Made by a program: the position numbers and the translations under genes. From the NCBI GenBank assembly GCA_003211235.1, contig QCTG01000001.1, positions 40,001-104,000 on the forward strand: a stretch of DNA of 64,000 bases. The letters are read 5' to 3'. Below the pieces are notes generated by a model. The model worked only from the letters and a program-made list of their open reading frames with translations. It searched no databases and was not told where the DNA came from. Origin of the DNA: Synechococcus sp. AG-673-B04. Lineage in GTDB: Bacteria > Cyanobacteriota > Cyanobacteriia > PCC-6307 > Cyanobiaceae. Shown here one piece after another: positions 27,328 to 37,300 of this stretch (position 1 is its first letter; the number at the start of each line of letters is the position of its first letter).

Positions 27328-28950
27328 ATGGCATCATTCCGTACTTCCCGACGCAACGTTCTCATTGGTGGCGCAGCAGCGGTCGCCAGTCAATCCGTAC
27401 TAGCTGCATTTGGCAAAGGGCATCAGTCCACCAAAGACTCGCCTCATAAAGGCAATAACACTGAACAAAAAACAAGGGTTCAGGCTGTGGTGATCGGCAG
27501 CGGATTTGGTGGCGCTATCGCAGCCCATCGCCTCGGAGAAAAAGGAATCGAAACACTTGTGCTCGAGCGTGGACGACGGTGGACCGTCGACGAGAAGCAG
27601 AATACTTTCTGCACCAATGAGAATCCTGATGGCCGCTCTGGTTGGCTGACAGACAAAGCACCAATCTTCAAACCAGTGAAGATTGAAAAGGAAACGGGGA
27701 TGATCGAAACGCTCAGCGAGGACGGAATCACCGTTTGGGCTTCCTGCGGCGTAGGAGGAGGATCGCTCGTATACAACACAGTTTTATTGCAGCCGACGCA
27801 AAAGAACTTCAATCGATGCTATCCAAAAGAAGTGAGCTACGAAGAAATGGATAAGGAATATTATCCACGCGTGATTGAGCTGATGGAAGCCGGACCGATC
27901 CCCGACGATGTTCTTAATACTCCCTACTACAAAAATGCACGTCTCTGCAACGCTCTAATCCAGGCTGCAGGAGTACCATCCAAACGCCTGAACGTTGGAA
28001 CAAACTGGCACGTTGTTCGAAAAGAAATCAATGGAGCCCTGAAGCCAAGTGCCATTTCAGGCGAGATCTGGTACGGCTCTAATAGCGGATACAAGAACAG
28101 CCTCGATAAAAATTATTTGAAATATGCTGAAGAAAGCGGAAACGTAAGTATTGAAGACCATGCAAATGTGACGGAAATCGCAGAAGACGGAAATGGTTTT
28201 ATCGTCACATACAACAAAATAGATTCCAAAGGGAACATCCTATCTATTAAAAAAATAAAGACAGACAAGGTGTTCCTCGGCGCAGGGTCAATGGGAACAA
28301 CATCCCTTTTGATGCGAGCCAAGCACAAAGGAACCTTACCGAAATTGAATGATGAAATTGGCAAGCACTGGGGTAACAACGGAGATACATTTGCAGTTTT
28401 TGCTGCTGGCGAAGAAACGAATTACAAGCAAGGCGGACCAGCCCATTTTCTTGGAGCTGACTACGACGAGAATCCATTTGGGCCCCAATCGATGATTGCA
28501 TTCCCCATGTGGGTATCTCCCAAGAACTCCATCACGTTCCTTGGAATGTCGATACCTAAGCAAAGTGGCTACTGGGATTACGACACCAAATCCGACAAAG
28601 CAACTCTGCACTGGGACGGCAAGAGTTCGGCCATGAAGGACCTAGTCGCTGGTATGGAACACACCTGCTCCAAATTTGAAGCAGTCAGAGACGCAGACCC
28701 ACGAACAAGAAATAATGTTCCGGAAGCCATGCGCAAAACAAAAGCAGACGCCTCTGCGACAGCACACCCTTGTGGTGGGGCTGCAATGGGGAAAGCATGT
28801 GATTTGTACGGTCGAGTCAAAGGTTATAAAGGTCTGTACGTCACAGATGCTGCATTCATACCTTTGGCAACTGCAGCCACGAACCCAGCTCTAACAATCG
28901 CAGCTTTTGCAGAACGATCTATGGATCATGTGATCAAGAACGATTTCTAA
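27328..28950 (+). CDS. Tat-exported GMC-family oxidoreductase, cholesterol-oxidase-like
   Basis: FAD-dependent enzyme of the glucose-methanol-choline family, which oxidises alcohols outside the cytoplasm. The N-terminus has a twin-arginine signal (SRRNVLIGGAAAVASQSVLA). The mature part begins with the FAD motif VVIGSGFGGAIAAHRLGEKG. The VGGGSLVYN segment matches cholesterol-oxidase-type enzymes. The C-terminal block has HPCGGAAMGKACDLYGRV, which supplies the active-site His, and NPALTIAAFAERS. At 540 residues it is full length. The substrate could be a sterol, but other alcohols are equally possible. It stands alone, convergent to the porin operon. Confidence 0.87.
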   Translation: MASFRTSRRNVLIGGAAAVASQSVLAAFGKGHQSTKDSPHKGNNTEQKTRVQAVVIGSGFGGAIAAHRLGEKGIETLVLERGRRWTVDEKQNTFCTNENPDGRSGWLTDKAPIFKPVKIEKETGMIETLSEDGITVWASCGVGGGSLVYNTVLLQPTQKNFNRCYPKEVSYEEMDKEYYPRVIELMEAGPIPDDVLNTPYYKNARLCNALIQAAGVPSKRLNVGTNWHVVRKEINGALKPSAISGEIWYGSNSGYKNSLDKNYLKYAEESGNVSIEDHANVTEIAEDGNGFIVTYNKIDSKGNILSIKKIKTDKVFLGAGSMGTTSLLMRAKHKGTLPKLNDEIGKHWGNNGDTFAVFAAGEETNYKQGGPAHFLGADYDENPFGPQSMIAFPMWVSPKNSITFLGMSIPKQSGYWDYDTKSDKATLHWDGKSSAMKDLVAGMEHTCSKFEAVRDADPRTRNNVPEAMRKTKADASATAHPCGGAAMGKACDLYGRVKGYKGLYVTDAAFIPLATAATNPALTIAAFAERSMDHVIKNDF

Positions 28951-29372
28951 GTCAATCGAGATGCTTCAGTATAAGCAAAACTTTTTTCAAACAGAAGCCC
29001 TAAGCAAAACAAATAAGGAAACAAGGAATATATCAACCTAAGAATTATCAACAATCAAACAGAAAGGATATAAGAAATGTTGGCTCCCTACGCAGATAAT
29101 GCAAAGATATAAGGCACATATGCCTAAGCAGCATAACAAAAATCAACGAGAGCCAAAAAATCGCTAGCCCAAATGGGATTACAAAAGACTAAAACAAACC
29201 GGAAATGAAAGTAATTGCACGTATAAAGAAAAGATCAAAATTCAATAAACAGTATTGTCAAATAAATAATACGAGTTAAATAAAAATATCTCGATGGAAA
29301 AGGCTGCACGCATAGTATAAAAGAAAGAGAAGAACAGAGTTTTTACTTGGGACTCAATCGCACAATTTGGAA
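28951..29372. other. 422-base AT-rich gap between convergent genes
   Basis: Very AT-rich, with stop codons in every frame. I see no gene, no RNA family and no clear terminator for either neighbour. Confidence 0.5.
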
Positions 29373-29924
29373 CTAATTAACACTAATAAGCCAGGAGCCA
29401 AGATATTTCTTAGAATTTACTTTGTCTAAGCCGGCCAGCAAATTAAATTGATAAAGACCACTGGAAATAGGATTAATCAAAGAAGCATAAAAAGCAATAT
29501 CTTGATCTGCCGGAGGAGCATTTTTGAGACTTAAAACAACTGATTGCTTACCATCATCAAAAGCCGAAGCAAATGCTAGATCATCAAGGCACTTAGTCTT
29601 TCTTACAAAACCTCCTCGTTGCATAGTACAAACTTTTAATGTTGCCGATTTAAAACGCTTATAAAAATCACGAGGAATGGTAAGCTCAAACTGCTGAGCA
29701 CCTTTCTTAAGCTGTTCTTCTTTCTTGAGAACAAAATAGTATTCAGAACGATCTAGACGTTCCCCTGAGGTTCCGAAAAAATAAAGACGCTTAAAAGGGG
29801 ACGATTGATCTGTACGAAACTGGAAAATTGGGGTAGTTGACTGGTACTGAGCTGAAATTGAAGGAGCAAAAACAACTGATGTAACAACAGTGGTAAGCGT
29901 GATAAGTCGAGTGGTAAAAGACAT
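29373..29924 (-). CDS. Exported DUF2808-like protein
   Basis: A 183-residue protein with a Sec signal peptide (SFTTRLITLTTVVTSVVFAPSISAQ). The beta-rich body, including the QQFELTIPRDFYKRF segment and the C-terminal SGLYQFNLLAGLDKVNSKKYLGSWLISV, resembles the cyanobacterial DUF2808 family. A Cys pair (CTMQRGGFVRKTKC) could form a disulfide. ATG 29924 is preferred over an upstream TTG at 29945. It follows the LysM porin gene by 37 bases on the same strand, so it probably acts with it at the envelope. Confidence 0.68.
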   Translation of the reverse strand: MSFTTRLITLTTVVTSVVFAPSISAQYQSTTPIFQFRTDQSSPFKRLYFFGTSGERLDRSEYYFVLKKEEQLKKGAQQFELTIPRDFYKRFKSATLKVCTMQRGGFVRKTKCLDDLAFASAFDDGKQSVVLSLKNAPPADQDIAFYASLINPISSGLYQFNLLAGLDKVNSKKYLGSWLISVN

Positions 29925-29961
29925 AGAAGCTAGAGGAGAAACCAATTAAAAAAAGGAATAA

Positions 29962-32592
29962 TTAGAATTTCAAATATGTTCTAAATGTCATGCCCCAATC
30001 AGTCCCACCATCAGATAAACCATCGTGATTAGTGAGAAGAAAGACACCAGGTTGAACAGAAATATAATCGCTTAAATCCCAGTTAAACCATGTTTCAAAA
30101 GCGAAAGGTGGTTCATCAGTACCCCAAGCAGAGTCGTTCTCATAAATATAGGGGACATTACCAACAGCAACGCCAATTTTAGAATCGTCAATGATCCAAT
30201 CATCAATTATGAGTCCGGCCATCCAACTACGTGCTTTTGCTTGATCACCGGAATCAACCATCGACACTCCCAAAACTGAGCTGTCATATCTTGATGTGTA
30301 CCAAATTTCATTGTAAGCCGCATTAAAGGAAATATTTTCATAGAACTGCCAACCGAATGAAAGACCAACTTGATTAATCTGATCAGTATCGTAGTAGAAC
30401 GGATTACAAGCAAGAGTGGTACCAACAAAGCAATTTAAAGTATCTCCATTACTGAATATATAGTTGAGTGATGCAATCACAGATCCATCATCACTGGTGT
30501 AACCAAGCTGAACAGGAACTCGGAAGCGAGTATCACGACCAACTAATCCTTTTTGTTCGTAGGAATTGGTAACTGGATTGATGGCATCATTTGAATTAGC
30601 TAGATAGCCCGCACCGAAGCTGAGCTGCCCCCCTAAGAAGTCATCAGCAAGATTATTAGCAGTCAAACCGATACCCGATCCGACATAATCATGCATACCG
30701 GCAGCCGTTGCAAAGAAGTAATTTTGTTGTTCAACTGGGTAAAAATTGCCATAACGAACTGGAAGGAAGTGATAATCCTTAAGGCGAGTTCCAATCCAAA
30801 AACTAGTGCTATCACTCACCGGTAGTTTCCACCAAAGCCGATCAAAAGTTAACTCCTGATTGTTATTCCCTCCAAAACCAAATGCAAGGTTTGTTCCAGG
30901 AAAATTAGAACGGCTCCCATATGGCAAATAGTTACGATGACGTAGTGTTACACGCAACATATCAGGCCCCCACAAACTTGCCGTGAGGTTCAACTTGACA
31001 TCATGGTTGAAAGTGTAGGCCCTCATGAAATTATTATTGATTTTAGTCGGATCAGATCCAGGCTCAGATTTAGCCAAACCACGTATAAAACGCTGAGCAG
31101 TATCTTCAGCCTGACGGCGCTGATCATTAGTCAACGAACCATATTCAGCAATCGCCAGATTCAGAAGATCATCATAAGCAGCTTTATTATCAACTAAACC
31201 ACCAGGAGAAACAACATTATCACCCTTGGTTAATTTCGCTTTAATATTGGAAGGCACTTTCAGTTCTGTACCTTGGCTAAGAACATCAACTTGACTGATA
31301 TCAAGACCCAACTCAGGATTAATTGCTAGTAGCTTGGAAGCAGTTGTACCATACTTAAAGGCAATAGTGCTAATTGTTTCGCCAGATCCAACAACATAAT
31401 TAATATCCATATTATCACGAACATTTTTGGCTCGGCGCGATGCATTGCCAAGATCTATAAGATTTTGTACGTCATTTCTTGAAAGAGAAATTCCACTAAG
31501 GGTGATTTCGTTTCCAAGATTATTGATCTTGAAATCATTAGCATCGACTTGGTCACCAAATTCGACAGAATTCTTTAGACCACCCGTGCCGACATTGGGC
31601 ACCATGGGTAATCCTTGGAAGTCGACAGTAAGCTGCTTTGCTGAACCATAATCCAATGTTCTTGGATTGGATTTATCGTAATTGGGATCACTTTTATCAG
31701 TAATGACAAGATCACCACCGTTAGGGAGAGTGTTGAAACGGACTTTGCCCCCTGTCCAACTCGATGCCATCGCATAACTTTCAGCAGTCTTACGATTTAC
31801 GGGGTCAAGGCCATTTGGAGGAAATGTACTTTGACTCTGGCCTGAAAAATAATAACGATATGCTTTACCTCCTGCACGGTTGTTAGCGCCAGTTACTTGC
31901 AGAGGAGTGTCAGAAAAAGATTGATTACTGAAATCACGGTTCGCACTCGACAAATCAGATTTCCACAAATATGTACCAGCGCTGTCTTCATCTCCATCTA
32001 CTCCCCCATAAAGCAAATTAGCTGAACCATTGAAAGTAATTGTTGGCTTAAATACAGGAGAAACTCCGTCAGGGATCTCATCAACAGAGGCAATGTCTAC
32101 GATAGTTTCATTCAGCTGACCTTTGAGAGTATTTACTTCATTGGTGAGATCATCTACGGTTTGAACTAGCTCTTGTTCCCGTTGTTGAGCTAATGAGGCA
32201 CTAAAGTTCGCCTCCGATTCAAGTTGATCGACTTTACTCCTTAGGGTATTAATTTGTTGTTGAAGCATCTCCAAAGTCAAAGGCTTTGATTGTGCAACCA
32301 AAAGTAGAGATGTATCTGCAACAGTTTGATTGAGTGTTTGAAGTTGCTTCCTAAGCTCAGGAGTGATAGTTTTACTACTGAGACATGTATCAAGCAGGGA
32401 TTGATTAACCTGATCAAGCGATTGAGCGAGGGCTTTACAACGGTCAAGTAGATCCAATTGCTTTGAATCTTGCCCCATCACAGGAGAGGATGTCGCCAGA
32501 AGAGACCTAGGGAATCGTTCTGCCCGTACTGACTGATTGCCAGAGAGAATGGCTGTCCCTGCAATGGCAAGTAAATACAGCGAGATTCTCAT
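29962..32592 (-). CDS. Outer-membrane porin with internal LysM domain and no SLH domain
   Basis: An 876-residue protein. In order: signal peptide (MRISLYLLAIAGTAILSG), a long coiled coil (about 45-175, for example LEMLQQQINTLRSKVDQLESE), a Gly/Asn-rich beta region, a LysM module (about 395-445; YVVGSGETISTIAFKYGTTASKL, INPELG), a helical linker, and a C-terminal OprB-like beta barrel (about 520-876) ending in the aromatic F expected of barrels. Ordinary cyanobacterial porins carry an N-terminal SLH domain to hold peptidoglycan; here none is seen, and LysM probably takes that role. Almost twice the usual length. Confidence 0.82.
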   Translation of the reverse strand: MRISLYLLAIAGTAILSGNQSVRAERFPRSLLATSSPVMGQDSKQLDLLDRCKALAQSLDQVNQSLLDTCLSSKTITPELRKQLQTLNQTVADTSLLLVAQSKPLTLEMLQQQINTLRSKVDQLESEANFSASLAQQREQELVQTVDDLTNEVNTLKGQLNETIVDIASVDEIPDGVSPVFKPTITFNGSANLLYGGVDGDEDSAGTYLWKSDLSSANRDFSNQSFSDTPLQVTGANNRAGGKAYRYYFSGQSQSTFPPNGLDPVNRKTAESYAMASSWTGGKVRFNTLPNGGDLVITDKSDPNYDKSNPRTLDYGSAKQLTVDFQGLPMVPNVGTGGLKNSVEFGDQVDANDFKINNLGNEITLSGISLSRNDVQNLIDLGNASRRAKNVRDNMDINYVVGSGETISTIAFKYGTTASKLLAINPELGLDISQVDVLSQGTELKVPSNIKAKLTKGDNVVSPGGLVDNKAAYDDLLNLAIAEYGSLTNDQRRQAEDTAQRFIRGLAKSEPGSDPTKINNNFMRAYTFNHDVKLNLTASLWGPDMLRVTLRHRNYLPYGSRSNFPGTNLAFGFGGNNNQELTFDRLWWKLPVSDSTSFWIGTRLKDYHFLPVRYGNFYPVEQQNYFFATAAGMHDYVGSGIGLTANNLADDFLGGQLSFGAGYLANSNDAINPVTNSYEQKGLVGRDTRFRVPVQLGYTSDDGSVIASLNYIFSNGDTLNCFVGTTLACNPFYYDTDQINQVGLSFGWQFYENISFNAAYNEIWYTSRYDSSVLGVSMVDSGDQAKARSWMAGLIIDDWIIDDSKIGVAVGNVPYIYENDSAWGTDEPPFAFETWFNWDLSDYISVQPGVFLLTNHDGLSDGGTDWGMTFRTYLKF

Positions 32593-32630
32593 TGGCCATA
32601 AAAATTTAAATCTATTTTAAACGCTGCACG

Positions 32631-32656
32631 CAAAAAAAGGTCCTTTGCGGACCTTT
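32631..32656 (-). terminator. Rho-independent terminator between the SRPBCC gene and the porin gene
   Basis: Eight-bp stem (AAAGGTCC / GGACCTTT) with a GCAAA loop, followed on the minus strand by a T-run. It closes the lactonase-SRPBCC unit and implies a separate promoter for the porin, within about 40 bases of its start or reading through. Confidence 0.85.
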
Positions 32657-32695
32657 ATTTGCAAATCAAAATGCTAAGGGAATCTTAAATGCAGT

Positions 32696-33244
32696 TCACT
32701 GCTCAACCTTATTTTTCAAGTCAGTTAATACTGACTCAAAGGCGTTGAGAAAACGACCCTTGAGGTTTTCAGCATCCTTTGCCTGAGCAGGCTTAAATCT
32801 CATTGTAGTCCCCCATGTAGCAAGGCACTGCTGACGACTATTTAAGTCAATTAATCTCACCTGATTGACCGTTTCCTTGACCGGGCCATTTTTAACGTGA
32901 CTATATGCAAGAGTATAACCTGAGGGATCAAAAAGAATCAATTTCTCATCGAAGATTACACCACTACCGGAACGCGTCAATTCACGAATAGCACCGACCT
33001 GCTTCATCGGCCCTGACTTATGAACACTTGCAGAAAAACCCGAATACCAATTAGATATACCGTCAAAGTCAGAAACGACATCCCACACAACAGCACATGA
33101 CCTGTTGATAACAATTGAATGTGCAACTTGGTGGATAGGAATCATATTAATAGCATCGGTTGCATGCGCATTTTGCGCAGCCAAACCATAGAGGGATAAC
33201 GAAGAAAATACCCAGAATCTCAAAAAGAAAGAATTGATTTTCAT
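32696..33244 (-). CDS. Exported SRPBCC (START/cyclase-like) protein
   Basis: A 182-residue protein with a signal peptide (FFLRFWVFSSLSLYGLAAQNAHA) and a helix-grip ligand-binding fold: AHSIVINRSCAVVWDVVSDFDGISNWY, then GAIRELTRSGSGVIFDEKLILFD. Such folds bind hydrophobic ligands or catalyse cyclisation. Export is unusual for this family. It lies 27 bases downstream of the lactonase gene and is followed by a terminator, so the two form an operon. Confidence 0.8.
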   Translation of the reverse strand: MKINSFFLRFWVFSSLSLYGLAAQNAHATDAINMIPIHQVAHSIVINRSCAVVWDVVSDFDGISNWYSGFSASVHKSGPMKQVGAIRELTRSGSGVIFDEKLILFDPSGYTLAYSHVKNGPVKETVNQVRLIDLNSRQQCLATWGTTMRFKPAQAKDAENLKGRFLNAFESVLTDLKNKVEQ

Positions 33245-33271
33245 GACTGGTATAGAATGATTAGTAGTGGT

Positions 33272-34222
33272 CTACTTCAAGGTAATTGTGTAAACTTTGT
33301 CCGCCGAAGTCGCTAAAACAAGCTTGTTGTCACTGCCACCAAATGAGAGATTAGCAACATGGTTCGGGAAAGGTATAGCACAATTCATCGTGCCATCAGC
33401 TTCCAAAACATTAACGCCACCTTTACCAGTCGCCCAAATTTTATTGTCCGTCGCTACACGCAAGCCGTCAGGTCCATGACCTTCCCCCCCTCCTGCAATA
33501 GGGGCAAGCTCAGCTAGCTTCACCGCCTCAACAGGATTACCGTTATAAGAATCTAAGTTGATCGAGTACAAAGTGTTGGTTCCGGTATCTGACACTATCA
33601 GAGATTTCTGATCATTAGTTATAGCGATACCATTGGGTGTAGAAAGTTCATTGTTGACTAAATCAAGAGAACCATTACTCAAGCGGAATACCCCTGCATA
33701 TCCAAGAGACGATTCTGCCTTTTCAGGTCCAAATCCCTGAATACCAAACATAGGATCAGTAAAGAAAATAGAATTGTCACGCGCTACAGCAACATCATTA
33801 GGACTATTAAGTTTTTTCCCCTGATAAGTATCTGACATCAAAGCAAATTCAGTACCATCGCCCATGACAGAATCGAGGGTTCTATCATGCTGCGCGACGA
33901 TAAACGAGCCATCATTTTTAACAGCATGACCATTTGGGAAACCAGCATTTTCACGAAGAGTTGTCAGATCTCCAGAAGGAGAGATGGCATACTCCGTATC
34001 CCCCATTACATCACTGAAAATCCATCGCCCTCTGTTAGCATCCCAAGCTGGACCCTCTGTCCACTTAAAGCCATCCTTCAGAACTTGCACACTTTGAACA
34101 ATGTCGTTACAAGTTCCAACACTTAAACTATTACTTTGAGATGAGCCTTGGCCTTGAGCAGATCCGGCCTGCAAAACAGCGAAGGTAATGGCAAAACCGA
34201 TTTTGATAGGGGTCAGGCGCAC
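33272..34222 (-). CDS. Exported SMP-30/gluconolactonase-like (LRE) protein
   Basis: A six-bladed beta-propeller lactonase/esterase of 316 residues. Signal peptide MRLTPIKIGFAITFAVLQAG, cleavage near AQG. Metal-ligand motifs of SMP-30 enzymes are intact: TEGPAWD (Glu), NSPNDVAV and STPNGIAI (Asn), and VSDTGTN (Asp). The C-terminal blade has GPDGLRVATDNKIWATG. Likely hydrolyses a lactone or similar ester in the periplasm or outside. Divergent from the multicopper oxidase gene across 156 bases. Confidence 0.86.
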   Translation of the reverse strand: MRLTPIKIGFAITFAVLQAGSAQGQGSSQSNSLSVGTCNDIVQSVQVLKDGFKWTEGPAWDANRGRWIFSDVMGDTEYAISPSGDLTTLRENAGFPNGHAVKNDGSFIVAQHDRTLDSVMGDGTEFALMSDTYQGKKLNSPNDVAVARDNSIFFTDPMFGIQGFGPEKAESSLGYAGVFRLSNGSLDLVNNELSTPNGIAITNDQKSLIVSDTGTNTLYSINLDSYNGNPVEAVKLAELAPIAGGGEGHGPDGLRVATDNKIWATGKGGVNVLEADGTMNCAIPFPNHVANLSFGGSDNKLVLATSADKVYTITLK

Positions 34223-34378
34223 GAGAACATTTGAATATATACCTCACTTTAATGATGCGAGCCGTGGGAAGCATAAAGAAAAAATTAAAGGAATTTCGCA
34301 AAATTAGGCGTATTTGCTAACAAGATGATCACACAGAAAACAGGCTGCTAAGATCTTGATATTTGATATTGTCAGCAC
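34223..34378. promoter_or_regulatory. Divergent intergenic region between lactonase operon and multicopper oxidase
   Basis: 156 AT-rich bases separate two outward-reading starts and must contain promoters in both directions. No individual box can be named with confidence. The multicopper oxidase ATG at 34379 has no strong ribosome-binding site. Confidence 0.5.
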
Positions 34379-37300
34379 ATGACACCGTTTGATAAACGAG
34401 GTGGATATTTCCCCGAATATCTCGTTTATGACGGTGGACCTCTTGATGAAGATGGATTGCAGAATGGAGTAGTTACCTACACAACGTACTGGGGCACTGG
34501 GCCTCTTGAGATTGAGGGCGTCGGAGAGCACATAAAGTTGAATCTGGGACAGGAAGTGCCTGAGGGCGTTCCTGATCTTGTTTATTCACATTTTGATAGT
34601 AAAAACGCAAATGCCGATATTGCCTCACACATTCTTCTATATACATACGGTCATCGAGATGCGGAAACTGGGGTCATCGAACCTATCTCGCCTGGCGCTC
34701 ACTTGCACGTCAATCCCGGAGAGACTCTCAAACTGAATGTTGTTTTTGGCTATGAGAATGAAGATTTTGACATTCGTACCCTAGCCAAGCAGCCACGTCT
34801 AAGTGTAGGTGGTGTTGGTTACACACAATCAGGAGCATCAGGCTCCACCAATGTTCATTTTCATGGTACAAACGTTGTCTCTGATGGTTACGGTGACAAT
34901 GTAAAAGTTGAATTCACAGATGACTGGGAACAAGTCATCAAGATCCCAAAATCCCATCATTTGGGATTATCTTGGTGGCATCCGCATTTTCACGGATCGG
35001 CTAATTCTCAGGTTTATGGAGGAGCTTTTGCTAATCTCTCCATAGGTGATCCTCTCGAATACCTTGGTGAGGAATTTAAAGATGCTCGTCGTAGCTATAT
35101 AGGAATTAAAAATTTTAATTTTAACTACAGTCAAGAAACAGGTCGATATGAGTTAGCAACAAGCCCCTTCACTCCAGAAAGTACCGCACAAAATGTTTAT
35201 CTATTAAATGGTGAATACAAACCAGAAAAAGAAGGTTACAGCACAGGTGAGTGGAACGCATTTTCATTTATCAACTACTCGAGCAACAGTTTTTATAACG
35301 TAAAGATCGTTCGTGCAATTGACGGGACGACTTTTGACGTGGATGATTCAAGCACATGGGAATCAATCGATACATATTTATATGCAAGAGATGGATATCA
35401 ATCAAACTCGATTACAAAAACGCGTACGGGTAACAACAACTCAATCCTGAATGGCTTGCAGATTGAAGACCCTGTTAATGGAAAATTCCAACCTTTACCT
35501 GCACCTTCACTAGATAATAATCACTTTTTATCACCAGCCAAACGGCATGAAATTCTAACCTATTTTGAGGATCCAGGTGAGTATAAAATTATTTCTGAAG
35601 CTTGGACCGGTGCAGGGTTGCGCGCTGGTGGTTGGATTTGGCCCAATATCGAATTAGGAACAATTGTTGTTGAGGGTGATAAAGCAAGAACTCCCGAGCG
35701 TCTTCCTACAGACGTCGTGCCTGAGAAATCATCTCCTGCAATTAACGATGATCTTTCTAGATACGAACCTCTTCAAGTACGTCGAATTACATGGTCGGGC
35801 AATCTATTTGTAGAAGGTGCAAATCGCTACGCAAAGATCAATGGTGGTCTATATAATTCATCAGAAACATTACCTAACAATCAACCCAATCGTTATGGTG
35901 GTTATCCAACACCATTTTTACTGAACGACAATATACTTCCATACAATCCTGCTCTAATCACACAGCTTGACACACTTGAATATTGGGACCATGAGCAGTG
36001 GGCTTCCGAGCAACATCCGTTTCATCCACACCAAAACCATTTTCAGAGTGTCAACCCAGAATTAACCAACAATATAGGCAACAGAGAGAAAGTTAGCTCT
36101 TCTAGTCCGATCCAAAAATCAAAGGAAGTAACCTCAACAATACAGCTTTTCATAGCCTATCTTGGAAGATTTCCGGATGCCAATGAACTTTCGCGAGAAG
36201 CAAAACGTTTAAAAAAATCTGGGAATGAACAATCGCTTGTTCAACGCCTCAGCGCAGGCAAGTATAAAGATGAATTCGAAAATTTCTACCAAAACTATTA
36301 CGATAGCAATCGAGATATTGATCTTCAAATTGCTGATGGGGCATACTATACAATCACTAGATCAAATATTTATAATCCTGAAAATACATTCTATTGGGCT
36401 TCAGAACTGAATCGCGTCGGAATCAATGCATTCCCAGAACTAATGTTAAACCACTTTCGTGAAGGTGGGAATCAAACTCCAGCAGACTTCGAAGCGCAAG
36501 CTCGACTGTCTAACGTTGCAGATATGGGCTTGTATGCCATTAATCAAATCGCAACAAGAGAAGACCGACCCCTCGAAACTGCTGCAACCGCACTATTACG
36601 CGTTCTCAATCAACAGATTACTGCTGATACATCGACAAACCCCGATCTTGAGCAAGTGATCCAAGATGCTCTTGATTTTGATCACTCTAATCAGGATAAC
36701 GGAGAAGGATTTTTTGGATCAGATTTCAGGCAAGACACCATCGCACTCCAGTCTGCACTTCCAAATACTCAGTCATACTCCCTTCCCAGTAGTAATCGCT
36801 ATCCAGCACCGGCCAACTACAACGAGTGGGAACCGTCAAGGATGACCACAGCAACAATTTATGAGAACTTTACGGGAGGGTATATGCAGCACTGCCATAT
36901 CCTTCCCCACGAAGATAGTGGACAAGGCTTTTTAATTAAAACAATCGACAATCTAGATCGCACATGGACAGCCGACCGTTCTAGTTTCGCACCCGGTGAG
37001 GATGTAATTATCAAGAAAGCATCAGACTACCAAGAAGTCGTCTTGCCATTAGCCAACGATATTGGGCATGAACTGAGCTTTGGAGACGTAAATAAAGATG
37101 GCTTTGTCGATATTGTGGTTGGTTTTGGCGAAGGTGGAAGCGACTTAATCAGAATATTCAGTGGACGTGATTTAACGCTGATGAATGAATTTAATGCCTT
37201 CCCCGGAGAAAAGAATTGGGACTCTGGTGTCAATTTGGGCGTCGGTGATATGACCGGGGACGCACTTAAAGATGTAGTCATCGGTGCAGGTAAAGGTGGA

